A DNA stretch of 64,000 bases from NCBI GenBank assembly GCA_004296885.1, contig SCVN01000023.1:62001-126000 (forward strand), written 5' to 3'. Below the pieces are notes generated by a model, which did not search any database, had not been told where the DNA came from, and saw nothing but the letters and a program-made list of their open reading frames with translations. The DNA comes from Nitrospirota bacterium (GTDB lineage: Bacteria; Nitrospirota; Nitrospiria; Nitrospirales; Nitrospiraceae). How positions within the stretch are numbered: the stretch's first letter is position 1; each line of letters opens with the position of its first letter. The translations under genes were made by a program, and so were the position numbers. Shown one piece after another: positions 1 to 8,277 of the stretch.

Positions 1-1
1 G

Positions 2-640
2 ATCGTGGGGCGGTCCGGGTCGGGCAAGAGTACGGTGACCAAGCTGATCCAGCGCCTGTATGTTCCTGCGTCGGGCCGGGTCCTCATCGACGGCCTGGAC
101 TTGGCCCAAGTGGACCCGACGTGGCTTCGTCGCCAGGTCGGGGTCGTGCTGCAGGAGAACTTCCTGTTTAATAAGACTGCGCGGGACAACATCGCCATGG
201 CCCGGCCAGGCGCGAGTATGGACGAGGTCGTCGAAGCAGCCAAGTTAGCCGGGGCGCATGAATTCATTCTGGAATTGCCGGAGGGATACGACACGATGGT
301 GGGGGAGCGGGGCTGTTCCCTGTCCGGCGGCCAGCGCCAGCGAATTGCTATCGCCAGGGCTTTGGTGCCCAACCCGCGCATTTTGATTTTAGACGAAGCG
401 ACCAGCGCCCTCGATTATGAGTCCGAGTCCATCATTCAGCAGAACCTCGCCAAGATCTGCAAGGGCCGTACGGTCTTTATCATTGCTCACCGTTTGAGCA
501 CGGTTCGGCCGGCCCACGTCATTTTCGTCATTGAGAAGGGTGAGATTGTCGAACAGGGGGTGCACGACGAGTTGCTGAAACGGAACGGCTACTACGCGCG
601 CCTTCACCGGCATCAGCAGAGTGGCGTGGTGGTGGCCTAA
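2..640 (+). CDS. HlyB/MsbA-type ABC transporter, C-terminal ATPase domain (5' truncated)
   Basis: The reading frame is already open at the first bases of the window, so only the last 212 residues are seen and the membrane domain lies outside. This part is a complete ABC ATPase: Walker [10 protein letters not shown] at the very start, Q-loop VVLQEN, signature LSGGQ, Walker B ILILDE and the H-loop IIAHR. The wording around the Q-loop and Walker A ([19 protein letters not shown]) resembles HlyB-type exporters of type I secretion systems more than lipid A flippases; that is inference from memory. It would use ATP at the inner membrane to export a protein or peptide. An upstream membrane-fusion protein would be expected if it is type I secretion. 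Confidence 0.85.
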   Translation: MVGRSGSGKSTVTKLIQRLYVPASGRVLIDGLDLAQVDPTWLRRQVGVVLQENFLFNKTARDNIAMARPGASMDEVVEAAKLAGAHEFILELPEGYDTMVGERGCSLSGGQRQRIAIARALVPNPRILILDEATSALDYESESIIQQNLAKICKGRTVFIIAHRLSTVRPAHVIFVIEKGEIVEQGVHDELLKRNGYYARLHRHQQSGVVVA

Positions 641-725
641 CAGGGCAGGGAAGCTTTCTCGTGGCGCGCCCAATGCGCGCGGAAGGTATCTATGTGTTTG
701 TGTAGGAAGCGGGGAGGAACGAGGG

Positions 726-1088
726 TTAAAGCACTTCATCGAGATCCAGAATGTCTCGGATGGCATTGTTGATGCGGGTCATTATCTGGGGGGACAGCCG
801 AACCAGCGGTCCATTGGACAGGCGGCGGTTGTCGATAGCCCGGAGTTGATCGATCAGGAGGTCGGAAGAGCGGCGCAAGCGGCCGGACGGAGCGAGGCGA
901 ATGCGCAATGGCTCGGCATCGTCAACGAGATTGGTGGTCAAAGGGACGATGAGCGTTGAAGGGTGTTCCGCGTCAATGAGTGCTTGGGCTTGGACAATCA
1001 GCACGGGGCGCATTTTGCCCGGCTCGGTGCCGTGCCGTGGGTCGAGATTGGCCAGCCATACCTCGCCCCGATTAGGCATCGGGGGCAT
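726..1088 (-). CDS. MazF/PemK-family endoribonuclease toxin
   Basis: This 120-residue protein has the MazF/PemK fold signature: N-terminal RGEVWLANLDPRHGTEPGK, then RPVLIVQAQ, a central IVPLTT and a C-terminal LSPQIMTRINNAIRDIL. Toxins of this family cut mRNA at short motifs and are held inactive by the antitoxin encoded just before them. The start overlaps the end of the upstream antitoxin gene by 17 bases (8 bases if the second Met at 1079 is used), typical of translationally coupled toxin-antitoxin pairs. The residues expected for catalysis (Arg of the RP motif, Thr of PLT) are present, so it looks intact. Confidence 0.9.
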   Translation of the reverse strand: MPPMPNRGEVWLANLDPRHGTEPGKMRPVLIVQAQALIDAEHPSTLIVPLTTNLVDDAEPLRIRLAPSGRLRRSSDLLIDQLRAIDNRRLSNGPLVRLSPQIMTRINNAIRDILDLDEVL

Positions 1089-1308
1089 GTTCGATCGCGG
1101 CGAAGTCGGCGTTCACGCGTAAGCTTTCTTTGCGAACTTTTTGGGAAGCTTCGGCCAGTCGTTCCGCCCTCAGTCGCGCGCGCGTGGCCTGATTCATGCG
1201 CTCGATGGCGCGACGGATGTAAGCCGCCCGCGACAGGTGGAGGCTGTCGGCACAATGTCGGCTTGTTGCCAGCAGTTTGTCCGGCAATTTTAGCGAGATA
1301 GCACCCAT
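1072..1308 (-). CDS. Ribbon-helix-helix antitoxin partner of the MazF toxin
   Basis: A 78-residue protein read from ATG at 1308. The N-terminus MGAISLKLPDKLLATS followed by a helix-turn-helix-like LSRAAYIRRAIERMN is the ribbon-helix-helix (CopG/Arc) pattern seen in MazE-type antitoxins. The C-terminal half is charged and probably disordered until it wraps the toxin. A longer reading exists from 1437, but the first 43 residues do not look like protein of this family and 1308 has a GGAG about 11 bases upstream. It is predicted to bind its own promoter and repress the pair; two ATACTCC repeats one helical turn apart lie directly upstream. Confidence 0.8.
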   Translation of the reverse strand: MGAISLKLPDKLLATSRHCADSLHLSRAAYIRRAIERMNQATRARLRAERLAEASQKVRKESLRVNADFAAIEHAPDA

Positions 1309-1315
1309 GACAGAT

Positions 1316-1333
1316 ATACTCCGAAGATACTCC
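1316..1333 (-). promoter_or_regulatory. Tandem ATACTCC repeats upstream of the toxin-antitoxin pair (candidate operator)
   Basis: The heptamer ATACTCC occurs at 1316-1322 and again at 1327-1333, exactly 11 bases apart (GGAGTAT in the direction of transcription). Ribbon-helix-helix repressors commonly bind tandem half-sites about one helical turn apart, so this may be the autoregulatory operator. The copy nearest the gene also offers the GGAG ribosome binding site, so one repeat could simply be a translation signal. Confidence 0.3.
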
Positions 1334-1470
1334 TTTAAGATATGCAAGCAGGATAGCGCAAGAATATTGGTATTTGCAAGAGATTGGCTCTCTGGATTCA
1401 TGTATTGAACGACATGAGAGCGATTGAGCGGAACCACTTTAGGTGTGGCGAAAATCTTCCCGATGGATGT

Positions 1471-2337
1471 TTAGGCTGTTTGTAGTTTGCTCCGCAGCCA
1501 GATGCCAGCGGCGAGGGCGAGGCGGTGGGCCGGGGCGACGGTGATGCGGGGGCCGAAGACCTGGTAGTCGCCGGCGATGATCCGGTCCAGGATGCGGCTG
1601 TAGACGCCGCGCATGATTTCCGCCGGCGTGAGTGCCCGCCGGTCGTCGGCCGGCATCTGCCGGATCGCCTGGCTGGCCTTGTCGTAATAGCTTTGGGCTC
1701 GTTCGGTTTGAAACCGCATCAGCTCCCGGAACGCCGGCGAATAGCTCTTCCCCAGCATCTCCTCCTCCCGATAGCCGAAGCGGGCCAGCTCGTCCTGCGG
1801 CAGGTAGATGCGGCCCCGGTCCGCGTCTGTGCCCAGGTCGCGGAGGATGTTGGTGAGCTGAAAGGCCATGCCGAGGTCGATCGCATAGTCGCGCGCGAGC
1901 GGCGAGCGCGTGCCGAAGACGTGCAGGCAGATGAGTCCCACCACGGAAGCCGCCCGGTAGCAGTAGCGCGAGAGGTCGTCGAAGGTCTTGTACCGCAGAG
2001 TGGTCAGGTCCATCTCCATGCCGGCGATGAGTTCGTCGAAGTATTCTTTCGGAATCGCCAGGGTCTTGGCCTGTTGGGCCAGGCTGATCGTCACCGGATG
2101 GGTGGGGGTGCCCCGATAGGCGGCGGCCAGTTCTTCCCGCCACCGGGCGATGGCTTGCTGCGGGTCGGTCCCGGCCGGCGCCTCGTCCACCGCATTGTCC
2201 ACTTCCCGGCAGAAGGCATAGACCGTGTACATGGCCTCGCGCCGCGCCTGGGGGAGGAAGAAGAACGAGTAATAGAAATTGCTCCCGCTCTGTTTCGTGA
2301 GGGCCGTGCAATAGGCTTGGGCTTCGACGGGCGTCAT
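1471..2337 (-). CDS. hpnD: Presqualene diphosphate synthase HpnD (squalene/phytoene synthase family)
   Basis: A 288-residue isoprenoid synthase. Two aspartate-rich motifs that bind Mg-diphosphate are visible: DNAVDE at residues 47-52 and RDLGTD at about 166-171 within NILRDLGTDADRGRIYLP. The N-terminal SGSNFYYSFFFLPQARR is typical of HpnD, which joins two farnesyl diphosphates to presqualene diphosphate in the HpnCDE route to squalene and hopanoids. HpnC and HpnE are not in the window. The gene follows the BtuF-like gene by 8 bases on the same strand and is probably in one transcript with it. Phytoene synthase is the alternative; I favour HpnD on overall wording. Confidence 0.85.
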   Translation of the reverse strand: MTPVEAQAYCTALTKQSGSNFYYSFFFLPQARREAMYTVYAFCREVDNAVDEAPAGTDPQQAIARWREELAAAYRGTPTHPVTISLAQQAKTLAIPKEYFDELIAGMEMDLTTLRYKTFDDLSRYCYRAASVVGLICLHVFGTRSPLARDYAIDLGMAFQLTNILRDLGTDADRGRIYLPQDELARFGYREEEMLGKSYSPAFRELMRFQTERAQSYYDKASQAIRQMPADDRRALTPAEIMRGVYSRILDRIIAGDYQVFGPRITVAPAHRLALAAGIWLRSKLQTA

Positions 2338-2345
2338 GGGGAATC

Positions 2346-3296
2346 TCAGGCGGTGCGATGTGTCGGTTGGTCCAGGCGCCGGGCTTGCGCGGGGGGTGGC
2401 TGTTCACGGTCCGGAAAGAGTTCCGGGTGCAAGAGGGAAGCGAGGATGGAGATCCCGTCCACCAGGCGCGGGCCGGGACGGCTGAAATAGGCGGCTGCGT
2501 CCACGGCGTAGACGCGATGCTGCCGAACCGCCGGGAGATCCTGCCAGCCTGGCCACCTGTTTTGGGGCGGCTTGGCTTCCAGTTCGCGCAGGGTCCGTTC
2601 CACGGAAAAGCCGCAAGCCATGATGATCACGACTTCAGGCTGGGCCGTTTGCACCTGTTCCCAGGTCACTTTGGTGGATGGTGCGCCGGCCGTGCCGAGC
2701 ATGTCCCGGCCACCGGCCCAGTCCACCATCTCGGGGACCCAATGGCCGCCCAAGTAGAGAGGGTCGAGCCATTCCAGGCAGACGACCTTCGGCCTGGTCT
2801 TGCCCGCGGAGACTTGCCCGCGGATGGCTTGCAAGCGGGCGCGTAGCGAGGCGGCGAAGGTGGCCCCCTTGTCTGTCTGCCCGGTTGCTACGCCGATGCG
2901 TTCCACGTCATGGATGATGTCCGTGAGGCTGCTTGGATTCAGCGTGAGCAGGCGTGGTTGCTTAGGCAGTAATTGTATGGCCTGTTCCAATTGGCCTGGT
3001 GTTACGGCGCAGACCTGGCAGAGGTCCTGGGTGATGACGAGGTCCGGTTGCGCCTGGGCGAACAGGCGTTCGTCGAGGGCATAGAGCCGTTCCCCTTCTG
3101 CCAGGGTGTTCCGCACCTGCCGGTCGATTTCCGCACTGTCGGATCGTTCCGCGTCTATGACCGGGGTGACCAGGACCGGCTTGTGGCGCATGGCCGGCGG
3201 ATAGTCGCACTCATGGCTGACCCCGACCACGTCGTCCGCCAGGCCGAGGGCGGCCACGACTTCGGTGGCGCCGGGCAGGAGGGAGCAGATTCTCAT
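2346..3296 (-). CDS. BtuF-like periplasmic-binding-fold protein (cobalamin/iron-complex binding)
   Basis: A 316-residue protein of the class III (BtuF/FhuD) binding family. It opens with MRICSLLPGATEVVAALGL and contains HECDYP and DLCQVCAV, the pattern of proteins annotated as cobalamin-binding. No signal peptide is evident, so export is uncertain and it may act in the cytoplasm. The start at 3296 is chosen because its ATG overlaps the TGA of the upstream HAD gene (ATGA); an in-frame Met seven codons earlier is less likely. No BtuC/BtuD genes are adjacent. The window does contain a B12-dependent ribonucleotide reductase, which gives cobalamin a use, but a direct link is inference. Confidence 0.75.
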   Translation of the reverse strand: MRICSLLPGATEVVAALGLADDVVGVSHECDYPPAMRHKPVLVTPVIDAERSDSAEIDRQVRNTLAEGERLYALDERLFAQAQPDLVITQDLCQVCAVTPGQLEQAIQLLPKQPRLLTLNPSSLTDIIHDVERIGVATGQTDKGATFAASLRARLQAIRGQVSAGKTRPKVVCLEWLDPLYLGGHWVPEMVDWAGGRDMLGTAGAPSTKVTWEQVQTAQPEVVIIMACGFSVERTLRELEAKPPQNRWPGWQDLPAVRQHRVYAVDAAAYFSRPGPRLVDGISILASLLHPELFPDREQPPPAQARRLDQPTHRTA

Positions 3297-3997
3297 GCTA
3301 GGGGTCCGTTCTTCCACAAGCGGCCTTCGAGTTCGGCCAAGTTCACGTCCGCCAGGGAATGGGTGAGGGCATCCGCATCCCGCAGTTCCTCCACTTTGTG
3401 GGTGTTCACCACGGCCAGGACTTTCATGCCCGCTGCGTGGGCGGCCTGGATGCCGGGAATGGAGTCTTCGATCACCAGACAGTCCGCGGCGGCGAGGGGC
3501 CGTTGCCCTGGTTGTGTCTGGCGGTTCAAGGAAGCTAGGGCATGGAGGAAACCTTCCGGGTCCGGTTTGCCTTGCCGGACGTCCTCCGAGCTGGTGATGT
3601 GCTCGAATTCCTTCCGGATGCCCGCCTGCTCGAGAATATATTCGATTTCATGCCGGAGCGCGCCGGAGGCGATGGCCAGCCGGTGCCGCGTGGCCGCCTC
3701 CCGCACCAGTTCGCGCACGCCGGGGAAAATCACCAAATGGTCCCGGATGTAAGCCAGGTAGGCCTTGGCTTTGCGGGCGATCAAGTCCTGGACCAGTTCG
3801 GGCGGGGTTGGGCGCCCGTGTGCGGCGAGGACCGCGGCGAAGCAGCCCTTGTCGTCGAACCCGAGGTACTTGGCGTAGTAGTCGGCTTCCGTGAGGGGCA
3901 GGCCGATTTCCGCCAGCACCTGGCGGAACATCATGAAGTGGATCGGCTCGTTGTCGGCCACCACTCCGTCGAAATCGAAAATGATCGCTCGCAACAT
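3293..3997 (-). CDS. HAD-superfamily hydrolase, beta-phosphoglucomutase-like
   Basis: This 234-residue protein carries all HAD motifs: FDFDGVVADNEP with the nucleophile Asp at residue 8, SGALRHE as motif II, the Lys in GKPDPEGF, and VIEDSIPGIQAA as the Mg-binding motif. The cap insert is of the beta-phosphoglucomutase/phosphoglycolate phosphatase kind; the true substrate cannot be told. Two starts are possible, 3997 and 4030. A TATAAT at 4029-4034 overlaps the upstream ATG, so transcription should begin downstream of it, favouring 3997. The last codon overlaps the next gene by ATGA. Confidence 0.85.
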   Translation of the reverse strand: MLRAIIFDFDGVVADNEPIHFMMFRQVLAEIGLPLTEADYYAKYLGFDDKGCFAAVLAAHGRPTPPELVQDLIARKAKAYLAYIRDHLVIFPGVRELVREAATRHRLAIASGALRHEIEYILEQAGIRKEFEHITSSEDVRQGKPDPEGFLHALASLNRQTQPGQRPLAAADCLVIEDSIPGIQAAHAAGMKVLAVVNTHKVEELRDADALTHSLADVNLAELEGRLWKNGPLA

Positions 3998-4028
3998 CGG
4001 GTGTGAGGGTTTGGGTGTGACGCCGGCC

Positions 4029-4056
4029 ATTATAGCATGCGCGTCCCGAGGGTCAG
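4029..4056 (-). promoter_or_regulatory. Candidate sigma-70 promoter before the HAD gene
   Basis: On the minus strand CTGACC (4051-4056) is followed after 16 bases by a perfect TATAAT (4029-4034). It lies in the 106-base gap after the SH3-domain gene and would place the transcript start about 25 bases before the ATG at 3997. The -35 matches the consensus at four of six positions. Confidence 0.45.
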
Positions 4057-4103
4057 GGCCGCCGTCGGGCGGAGCGGCCAGGTCCGCGCGCACCTGGCTT
4101 GGA

Positions 4104-4886
4104 TTAGGGCTTGGCCTGTAGTTGTTTTTCGGAGATCCAGCCCGTTGCGCCCTGAGGGGTGCGGACTGCATAGACCCAGCTGTTGTTCCGGAGTTCTCCG
4201 TCCACCACCGTTGCGGCCGTGTTCGCCGCCACCGTCGGGCCGGGTCGGCTGCTGCCCGCATCGGCCATCAGGGCGACAGGCCCGGTCGGTTTGGCCGGGT
4301 CCGCCAAGACCACCACGGGCTGGCCCTCGCTGAAGAGGGGCGAGAGCCCTGTCGAAACTGCAGGAGCTGGTTTCGGTGGGGCTGGAGGCATCGCACTCGG
4401 CATCGCGGGAGCCGGGGCTGCTGCCATGACCGGCATGGAACTCTTGGGCTGGGCCGGAGCCGGGGCGGTTGGCATGGCCTGCGGGGCCTGGGCCGGTGAA
4501 GGTGCTTGGGCTGTCGGTGGCGGAGCCATCGAAGTCGGCGAAGCGGCGGGATTCGGCCGCGCCGCCGGGGCTTGAGCCGCTTTGGGGGCGGCGGGTGCGG
4601 GCGCCGGAGGCGGATCTTCCGCAGGGCCCATCAGGATACTGGGGTCCATCGCCACGTAGAGGCCGGCTCCTGCCACGACGGCCAGCAGCGCCAGCTTGAT
4701 CATCTTTTGTTTCTTGTCGTCCCCGGGGCCCTGGGAGTCGCCTCCGTCGTCATCCGATGGGACGGTCTCGTCCAGGTCGGCGGTCGTCTCGTCCAATTCC
4801 AGATCCGGCTCCGGCTCGCGGGCGAACAGAATGTTCCATGCGGGAAGACTGTTGACGGCGGCTGGGCTGCCGGACGCTGTGAACAT
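4104..4886 (-). CDS. Membrane-anchored bacterial SH3-domain protein with Pro/Ala-rich linker
   Basis: A 260-residue protein. An acidic cytoplasmic stretch (about residues 20-60) leads to one membrane helix (IKLALLAVVAGAGLYVAM, near residues 61-80). About 90 residues rich in Pro, Ala and Met follow, then a C-terminal SH3b-like domain ending WVYAVRTPQGATGWISEKQL. Proteins of this layout often hold a peptidoglycan- or protein-binding SH3 domain in the periplasm, but no enzyme domain is present and the partner is unknown. The start at 4886 has a strong AAGGAGGAG six bases upstream; a longer frame from 4997 has no such signal. Confidence 0.75.
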   Translation of the reverse strand: MFTASGSPAAVNSLPAWNILFAREPEPDLELDETTADLDETVPSDDDGGDSQGPGDDKKQKMIKLALLAVVAGAGLYVAMDPSILMGPAEDPPPAPAPAAPKAAQAPAARPNPAASPTSMAPPPTAQAPSPAQAPQAMPTAPAPAQPKSSMPVMAAAPAPAMPSAMPPAPPKPAPAVSTGLSPLFSEGQPVVVLADPAKPTGPVALMADAGSSRPGPTVAANTAATVVDGELRNNSWVYAVRTPQGATGWISEKQLQAKP

Positions 4887-4935
4887 CAGACTCCTCCTTC
4901 TCTCACCGGACCGGAATCGCACGCAAGAAAGCATG

Positions 4936-4964
4936 TACTTACCATCGTCTTGCGGTCCTGTCAA
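4936..4964 (-). promoter_or_regulatory. Candidate sigma-70 promoter for the SH3-domain gene
   Basis: On the minus strand a perfect TTGACA (4959-4964) is separated by 17 bases from TAAGTA (4936-4941). The predicted transcript start is about 43 bases before the ATG at 4886. Confidence 0.5.
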
Positions 4965-5005
4965 ACGCTTCCCGCCCCGGATGCGGGCAGGCGACAAACC
5001 GGCTG

Positions 5006-5833
5006 TCAGGCGATGAGGAGTCCGGCGTAGCCGACGACGGAATCGTGGTCGCCGGTGATGTCACCGGAGGTGGCATAGCGGACCAGGGAGGCGCTCCCGG
5101 CGCCCAGGGAACGGGCTGCATGGAGCATGGCTACGGTGGCTCCATAGCCACACATGGTGATGCGGTGGGCGCGCACGGCTGCGCCCAATCCTTCCGGGTC
5201 CAGGTTCCGAATGGCCTCGATCGCATGCCGGTCCTTGGCCCTGGTCACGGCATCGGACTCATAGTGGGTCAGGTCGGTGCTGGCCACAAGCAAGGGCCGG
5301 TGTTGCGGGCCTTCGCGGTCGGCCGCTTCGCGCAGGATGTCGCCCAGGCGCCGGCCCAGATCCGCGTAGGCGCGGTCGGGCAAGTGCCCCAGCAAGATCG
5401 GAACGATCCGCACATCCGGCCGGAACCGCCGCAGGAACGGCAACTGGACCTCCAGGCAATGTTCGTATTGGTGCGCCGTGGTATCGGCCTCCGCCGCGGG
5501 ATCGCGAGCCAGAATGATCTCCGCGAGCGCCTCGTCCACCGCCAGGGCTCCGCCCGGCACCAGCCACGTCCCCCGGGCATAGACGGACAGAGGCGGCCCC
5601 ATCCCGCGATGATTGGGGCCGAGCAGGATGACGGTTTGCGGCAGGGCTACACGGGCGTAGACGGCTCCGGCCACGTGGCCGGAATACATGAGCCCGGCAT
5701 GGGGACAGACGACAGCGATGGCGGGAGTCGGCACGGCGGTGGATTCGGTATACCGGACGACGTCGGCGGCGAGGGTGTCCGCGTCGGCGCTGTAGAACTG
5801 CCCTGCGACGGCCGGCTGGCGAATCGTAGCCAT
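5006..5833 (-). CDS. MEMO1-family protein (AmmeMemoRadiSam system protein B type)
   Basis: A 275-residue MEMO-family protein, structurally related to class III extradiol dioxygenases. Motifs seen in order: CPHAGLMYSGHVAG, LLGPNHRG, HQYEHCLEVQLPFL, and STDLTHYE near the end, which supply the conserved His and Asp of the metal-site pocket. The bacterial members are often encoded with an AMMECR1 protein and a radical SAM enzyme, neither of which is adjacent here. The biochemical role of the family in bacteria is not settled. The start at 5833 (MATIRQPAVAGQFY) matches the family N-terminus; the frame upstream runs into a repeat-like spacer and is not believed. Confidence 0.85.
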   Translation of the reverse strand: MATIRQPAVAGQFYSADADTLAADVVRYTESTAVPTPAIAVVCPHAGLMYSGHVAGAVYARVALPQTVILLGPNHRGMGPPLSVYARGTWLVPGGALAVDEALAEIILARDPAAEADTTAHQYEHCLEVQLPFLRRFRPDVRIVPILLGHLPDRAYADLGRRLGDILREAADREGPQHRPLLVASTDLTHYESDAVTRAKDRHAIEAIRNLDPEGLGAAVRAHRITMCGYGATVAMLHAARSLGAGSASLVRYATSGDITGDHDSVVGYAGLLIA

Positions 5834-5934
5834 CAGTGTTCGGCCATTAGCCGTCGGCTCTTGCACAGCTTGGCCTCCGGCTTTTGCTCCCATCTGCTCA
5901 CGGCTAACCGCTGAAAGCTGATCGCTGACAGCGT
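5834..5934. repeat. Intergenic spacer with repeated CGGCTNANNGCTGA-type words
   Basis: The spacer between the MEMO gene and nrdJ is built of short similar words (TTAGCCGTCGGCTC, ACGGCTAACCGCTGA, GCTGATCGCTGACAGC) able to fold on themselves. A similar word set (CAGCCGTCGGCGCTC, GGCTGAAGGCTGAGCGC) fills the spacer at 27509-27563. This suggests a dispersed non-coding repeat family; the boundaries are approximate. Confidence 0.4.
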
Positions 5935-5938
5935 CCCC

Positions 5939-7696
5939 TCAGCAGTACTGCATGCTCGTGCATGACATCACCTGCTTCTCGCGACTGCCCGTGCGGAAGA
6001 CGGTGATGCCCTTGCAGCCCAGTTGATAGGCCAGCCGGAAGGCGGCGGCCACATCGGCCTTGGTGGCGGTGCGCGGCAGGTTGATCGTCTTTGAGACGCC
6101 GCTGTCGCTGTATTTCTGGAACCGAGCCTGCATGCGGACGTGATGCTCCGGCGCGATGTCGTGGGCAGTGACGAAGAGCCGGCGCAGGTCGGCGGGAATG
6201 TCCGCGAGGTCCTGGATGGACTCGTTGGCGGCCACGCGCGCGCGTAATCCTGTCGTATAGATGCCGGCGGCGCGGGCGCGCCGGATGAATTCCGGATGGA
6301 ACGTGGCGAGCCGGACGTCCTCCATCACAGTTCGAACGAAGCTGACGCCGTAGAGCGGTTCGATGCCGGGCGAACAGTCTGCGATGATGCTGAGCGTGCC
6401 CGTGGGCGCGATGGTCGTCACGGTCGCGTTGCGCAACCGGTGGCCGTCGGTTTCCAGACGGCTGCCTTTGAAGTTGGGAAATACGCCGCGTTCGTGTGCC
6501 AGAGCGGCGGAAGCGGCCCGCGCCTGCTCCCGGACAAACTTCATGACCTGCTCGCCGACATCCAGCGCCCGCTCCTGGTCGTAGGGGATCTCCAGCTTGA
6601 TTAAGAGATCGGCAAATCCCATCACGCCGAGGCCGATCTTGCGGTTGCCTTTCGTGATGGCCTCGATCTCGGGCAGGGGATAACGGTTCATATCGAGCAC
6701 GTCGTCCAGGAACCGGACGGCCGGCGGAATGATCGTGCCCAGGCGGTCGAAATCGATGCGCGGGCGGCCGCGCGCACCGGTCACGAAGTGCGACAGGTTG
6801 ATCGAGCCCAGGGTGCAGGACTCGTAGGGCAGCAGCGGCTGTTCGCCGCAAGGGTTCGTCGCTTCGATGCGACCGATGTGCGGGGTGGGGTTGGCGGCGT
6901 TGATCGTGTCCAGAAAGACCACGCCCGGTTCGCCCGATTCCCAGGCGGCTCCCGCAAGGCGGTCGAAGACTTCGGCGGCCGGACGTTGCGCGACGCGGCG
7001 GCCCGTGCGCGGGTTGACGATGGTGTAGGGCTGGTTCCGTTGCAGCGCGCGCATGAAGGCATCCGTGATGCCGACCGAGAGGTTGAAGTTCGTCAATTCT
7101 CCCGGCCTGCGTTTGGCCGCGATGAAGTCCAGAATATCCGGATGGTCCACGCGGAGGATGCCCATATTGGCCCCGCGCCTGGTGCCTCCTTGCTTGATGA
7201 CCTCGGTGGCCATGTTGAAGACCCGCAAGAAGGAGACCGGTCCGGAGGCCACGCCGCTGGTAGAGGCCACGCGATCTCGTTTGGGGCGCAGATGGCTGAA
7301 CGAGAATCCGGTGCCGCCCCCCGATTGATGAATGAGCGCTTGCTCCTTCACCGCCTCGAAAATCGACTCCAGCGAATCGTCGATCGGCAGGACGAAACAG
7401 GCCGAGAGTTGCTGTAGCGTGCGGCCGGCGTTCATGAGGGTCGGGGAGTTCGGCAGGAAATCGAGATAGTGCATCAGCCGGAAGAAATCCTGAGCGCCCC
7501 GCCGGCGTGTGGCGCCGTCGCCGGCATAGAGTGCCTCGGCTGCGGCGATATTGGCGGCCACGCGACGGAACATCTGTGTCGGCGTTTCGATGGGTGTGCC
7601 GTCGGCGCTTTTGGCCAGATAGCGGCGGCGCAGCACGGCCAGGGCGTTGGCCGACAGGCGCGGAGCGGGTCGAGCGGGAGTATCGGTGTGGCGCAT
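5939..7696 (-). CDS. nrdJ: Adenosylcobalamin-dependent (class II) ribonucleoside-diphosphate reductase
   Basis: A 585-residue class II reductase that makes deoxynucleotides without oxygen, using B12 to form the thiyl radical. Seen motifs: FLPNSPTLMNAG, LSACFVLP (substrate-reduced Cys), GGTGFSFSHLRP, ATNPCGEQPLLPYESCTLGSINL segments holding the radical Cys and catalytic Glu, and APTGTLSIIADCSPGIEP. The C-terminus ends with paired cysteines, MSCTSMQYC, which would re-reduce the active site. It lacks a long N-terminal ATP-cone and is shorter than many NrdJ proteins. It is divergent from the YjbQ gene, and an odd palindrome between them may be a regulatory site. Confidence 0.95.
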   Translation of the reverse strand: MRHTDTPARPAPRLSANALAVLRRRYLAKSADGTPIETPTQMFRRVAANIAAAEALYAGDGATRRRGAQDFFRLMHYLDFLPNSPTLMNAGRTLQQLSACFVLPIDDSLESIFEAVKEQALIHQSGGGTGFSFSHLRPKRDRVASTSGVASGPVSFLRVFNMATEVIKQGGTRRGANMGILRVDHPDILDFIAAKRRPGELTNFNLSVGITDAFMRALQRNQPYTIVNPRTGRRVAQRPAAEVFDRLAGAAWESGEPGVVFLDTINAANPTPHIGRIEATNPCGEQPLLPYESCTLGSINLSHFVTGARGRPRIDFDRLGTIIPPAVRFLDDVLDMNRYPLPEIEAITKGNRKIGLGVMGFADLLIKLEIPYDQERALDVGEQVMKFVREQARAASAALAHERGVFPNFKGSRLETDGHRLRNATVTTIAPTGTLSIIADCSPGIEPLYGVSFVRTVMEDVRLATFHPEFIRRARAAGIYTTGLRARVAANESIQDLADIPADLRRLFVTAHDIAPEHHVRMQARFQKYSDSGVSKTINLPRTATKADVAAAFRLAYQLGCKGITVFRTGSREKQVMSCTSMQYC

Positions 7697-7754
7697 GAAC
7701 CGGAGACCTCACAAGCCACGGTTGCCGGACTTCTCGAACCCAAGGCCTGATACG

Positions 7755-7767
7755 GACTATTATAGTC
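7755..7767. promoter_or_regulatory. GACTAT-T-ATAGTC palindrome between nrdJ and the YjbQ gene
   Basis: A perfect 13-base palindrome centred at 7761 contains, on the minus strand, TATAAT (7759-7764) about 60 bases before nrdJ. A weaker related word, CACTATGGGTG, lies some 27 bases away. Position before a nucleotide reductase and the A/T core recall NrdR boxes, but the match to the NrdR consensus is partial. Confidence 0.3.
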
Positions 7768-7861
7768 GAAAGTCGGGACGGGCACTATGGGTGCGACGTC
7801 GGCCTTGCATCTGGCACGAAATCTGGGGCAGAATAGCTGCGACCGTACGCGTGAACCCCCG

Positions 7862-8275
7862 ATGAAATCCTACCGCGAGGAACTCTGGTTCGATACGAAG
7901 ACGCGCCGGGCCTATCTGAACATCACGCCGCTCGTAGAAGCCGCCGTCAAGAAGAGCGGGGTGAAGGAAGGGCTGGTGCTCGTCAATGCCATGCACATCA
8001 CGGCCAGCGTCTATATCAACGACGATGAGCCGGGCCTGCTGAAAGACTACGACGAGTTTCTGGAGCGGATGGCGCCCCAGCAGGCGGCCTACCGGCATAA
8101 CGAGACCGGCGAGGACAACGGCGACGCGCACATCAAGCGGCAGCTCATGGGGCGGGAAGTGCTGGTGGCGATCACGGAGGGCCGGCTGGACTTCGGCCCC
8201 TGGGAGCAGATTTTTTACGGGGAGTTCGACGGGCGGCGTCGGAAGCGGGTGCTGGTGAAAGTGATTGGAGCATAG
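7862..8275 (+). CDS. YjbQ/UPF0047 family protein
   Basis: A 137-residue protein of the YjbQ (UPF0047) family. It shows the family signatures [41 protein letters not shown] (split here across residues 80-100) and [17 protein letters not shown]. Some members have weak thiamine phosphate synthase activity, but the physiological role is open. The ATG at 7862 begins directly before the conserved [10 protein letters not shown]; an earlier in-frame ATG at 7787 adds 25 unconserved residues that overlap the nrdJ promoter region and is rejected. Confidence 0.85.
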   Translation: MKSYREELWFDTKTRRAYLNITPLVEAAVKKSGVKEGLVLVNAMHITASVYINDDEPGLLKDYDEFLERMAPQQAAYRHNETGEDNGDAHIKRQLMGREVLVAITEGRLDFGPWEQIFYGEFDGRRRKRVLVKVIGA

Positions 8276-8277
8276 TG

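Noticed and set aside
5904-7712. 602-codon minus-strand frame overlapping nrdJ
   Set aside because: Shifted frame of nrdJ; product is low-complexity Arg/Pro/Gly/His-rich and the nrdJ frame has all catalytic motifs.
5834-7861. Cobalamin riboswitch upstream of nrdJ or the BtuF-like gene
   Set aside because: Spacers are too short and lack a B12 box-like sequence; the nrdJ spacer shows only a palindrome.
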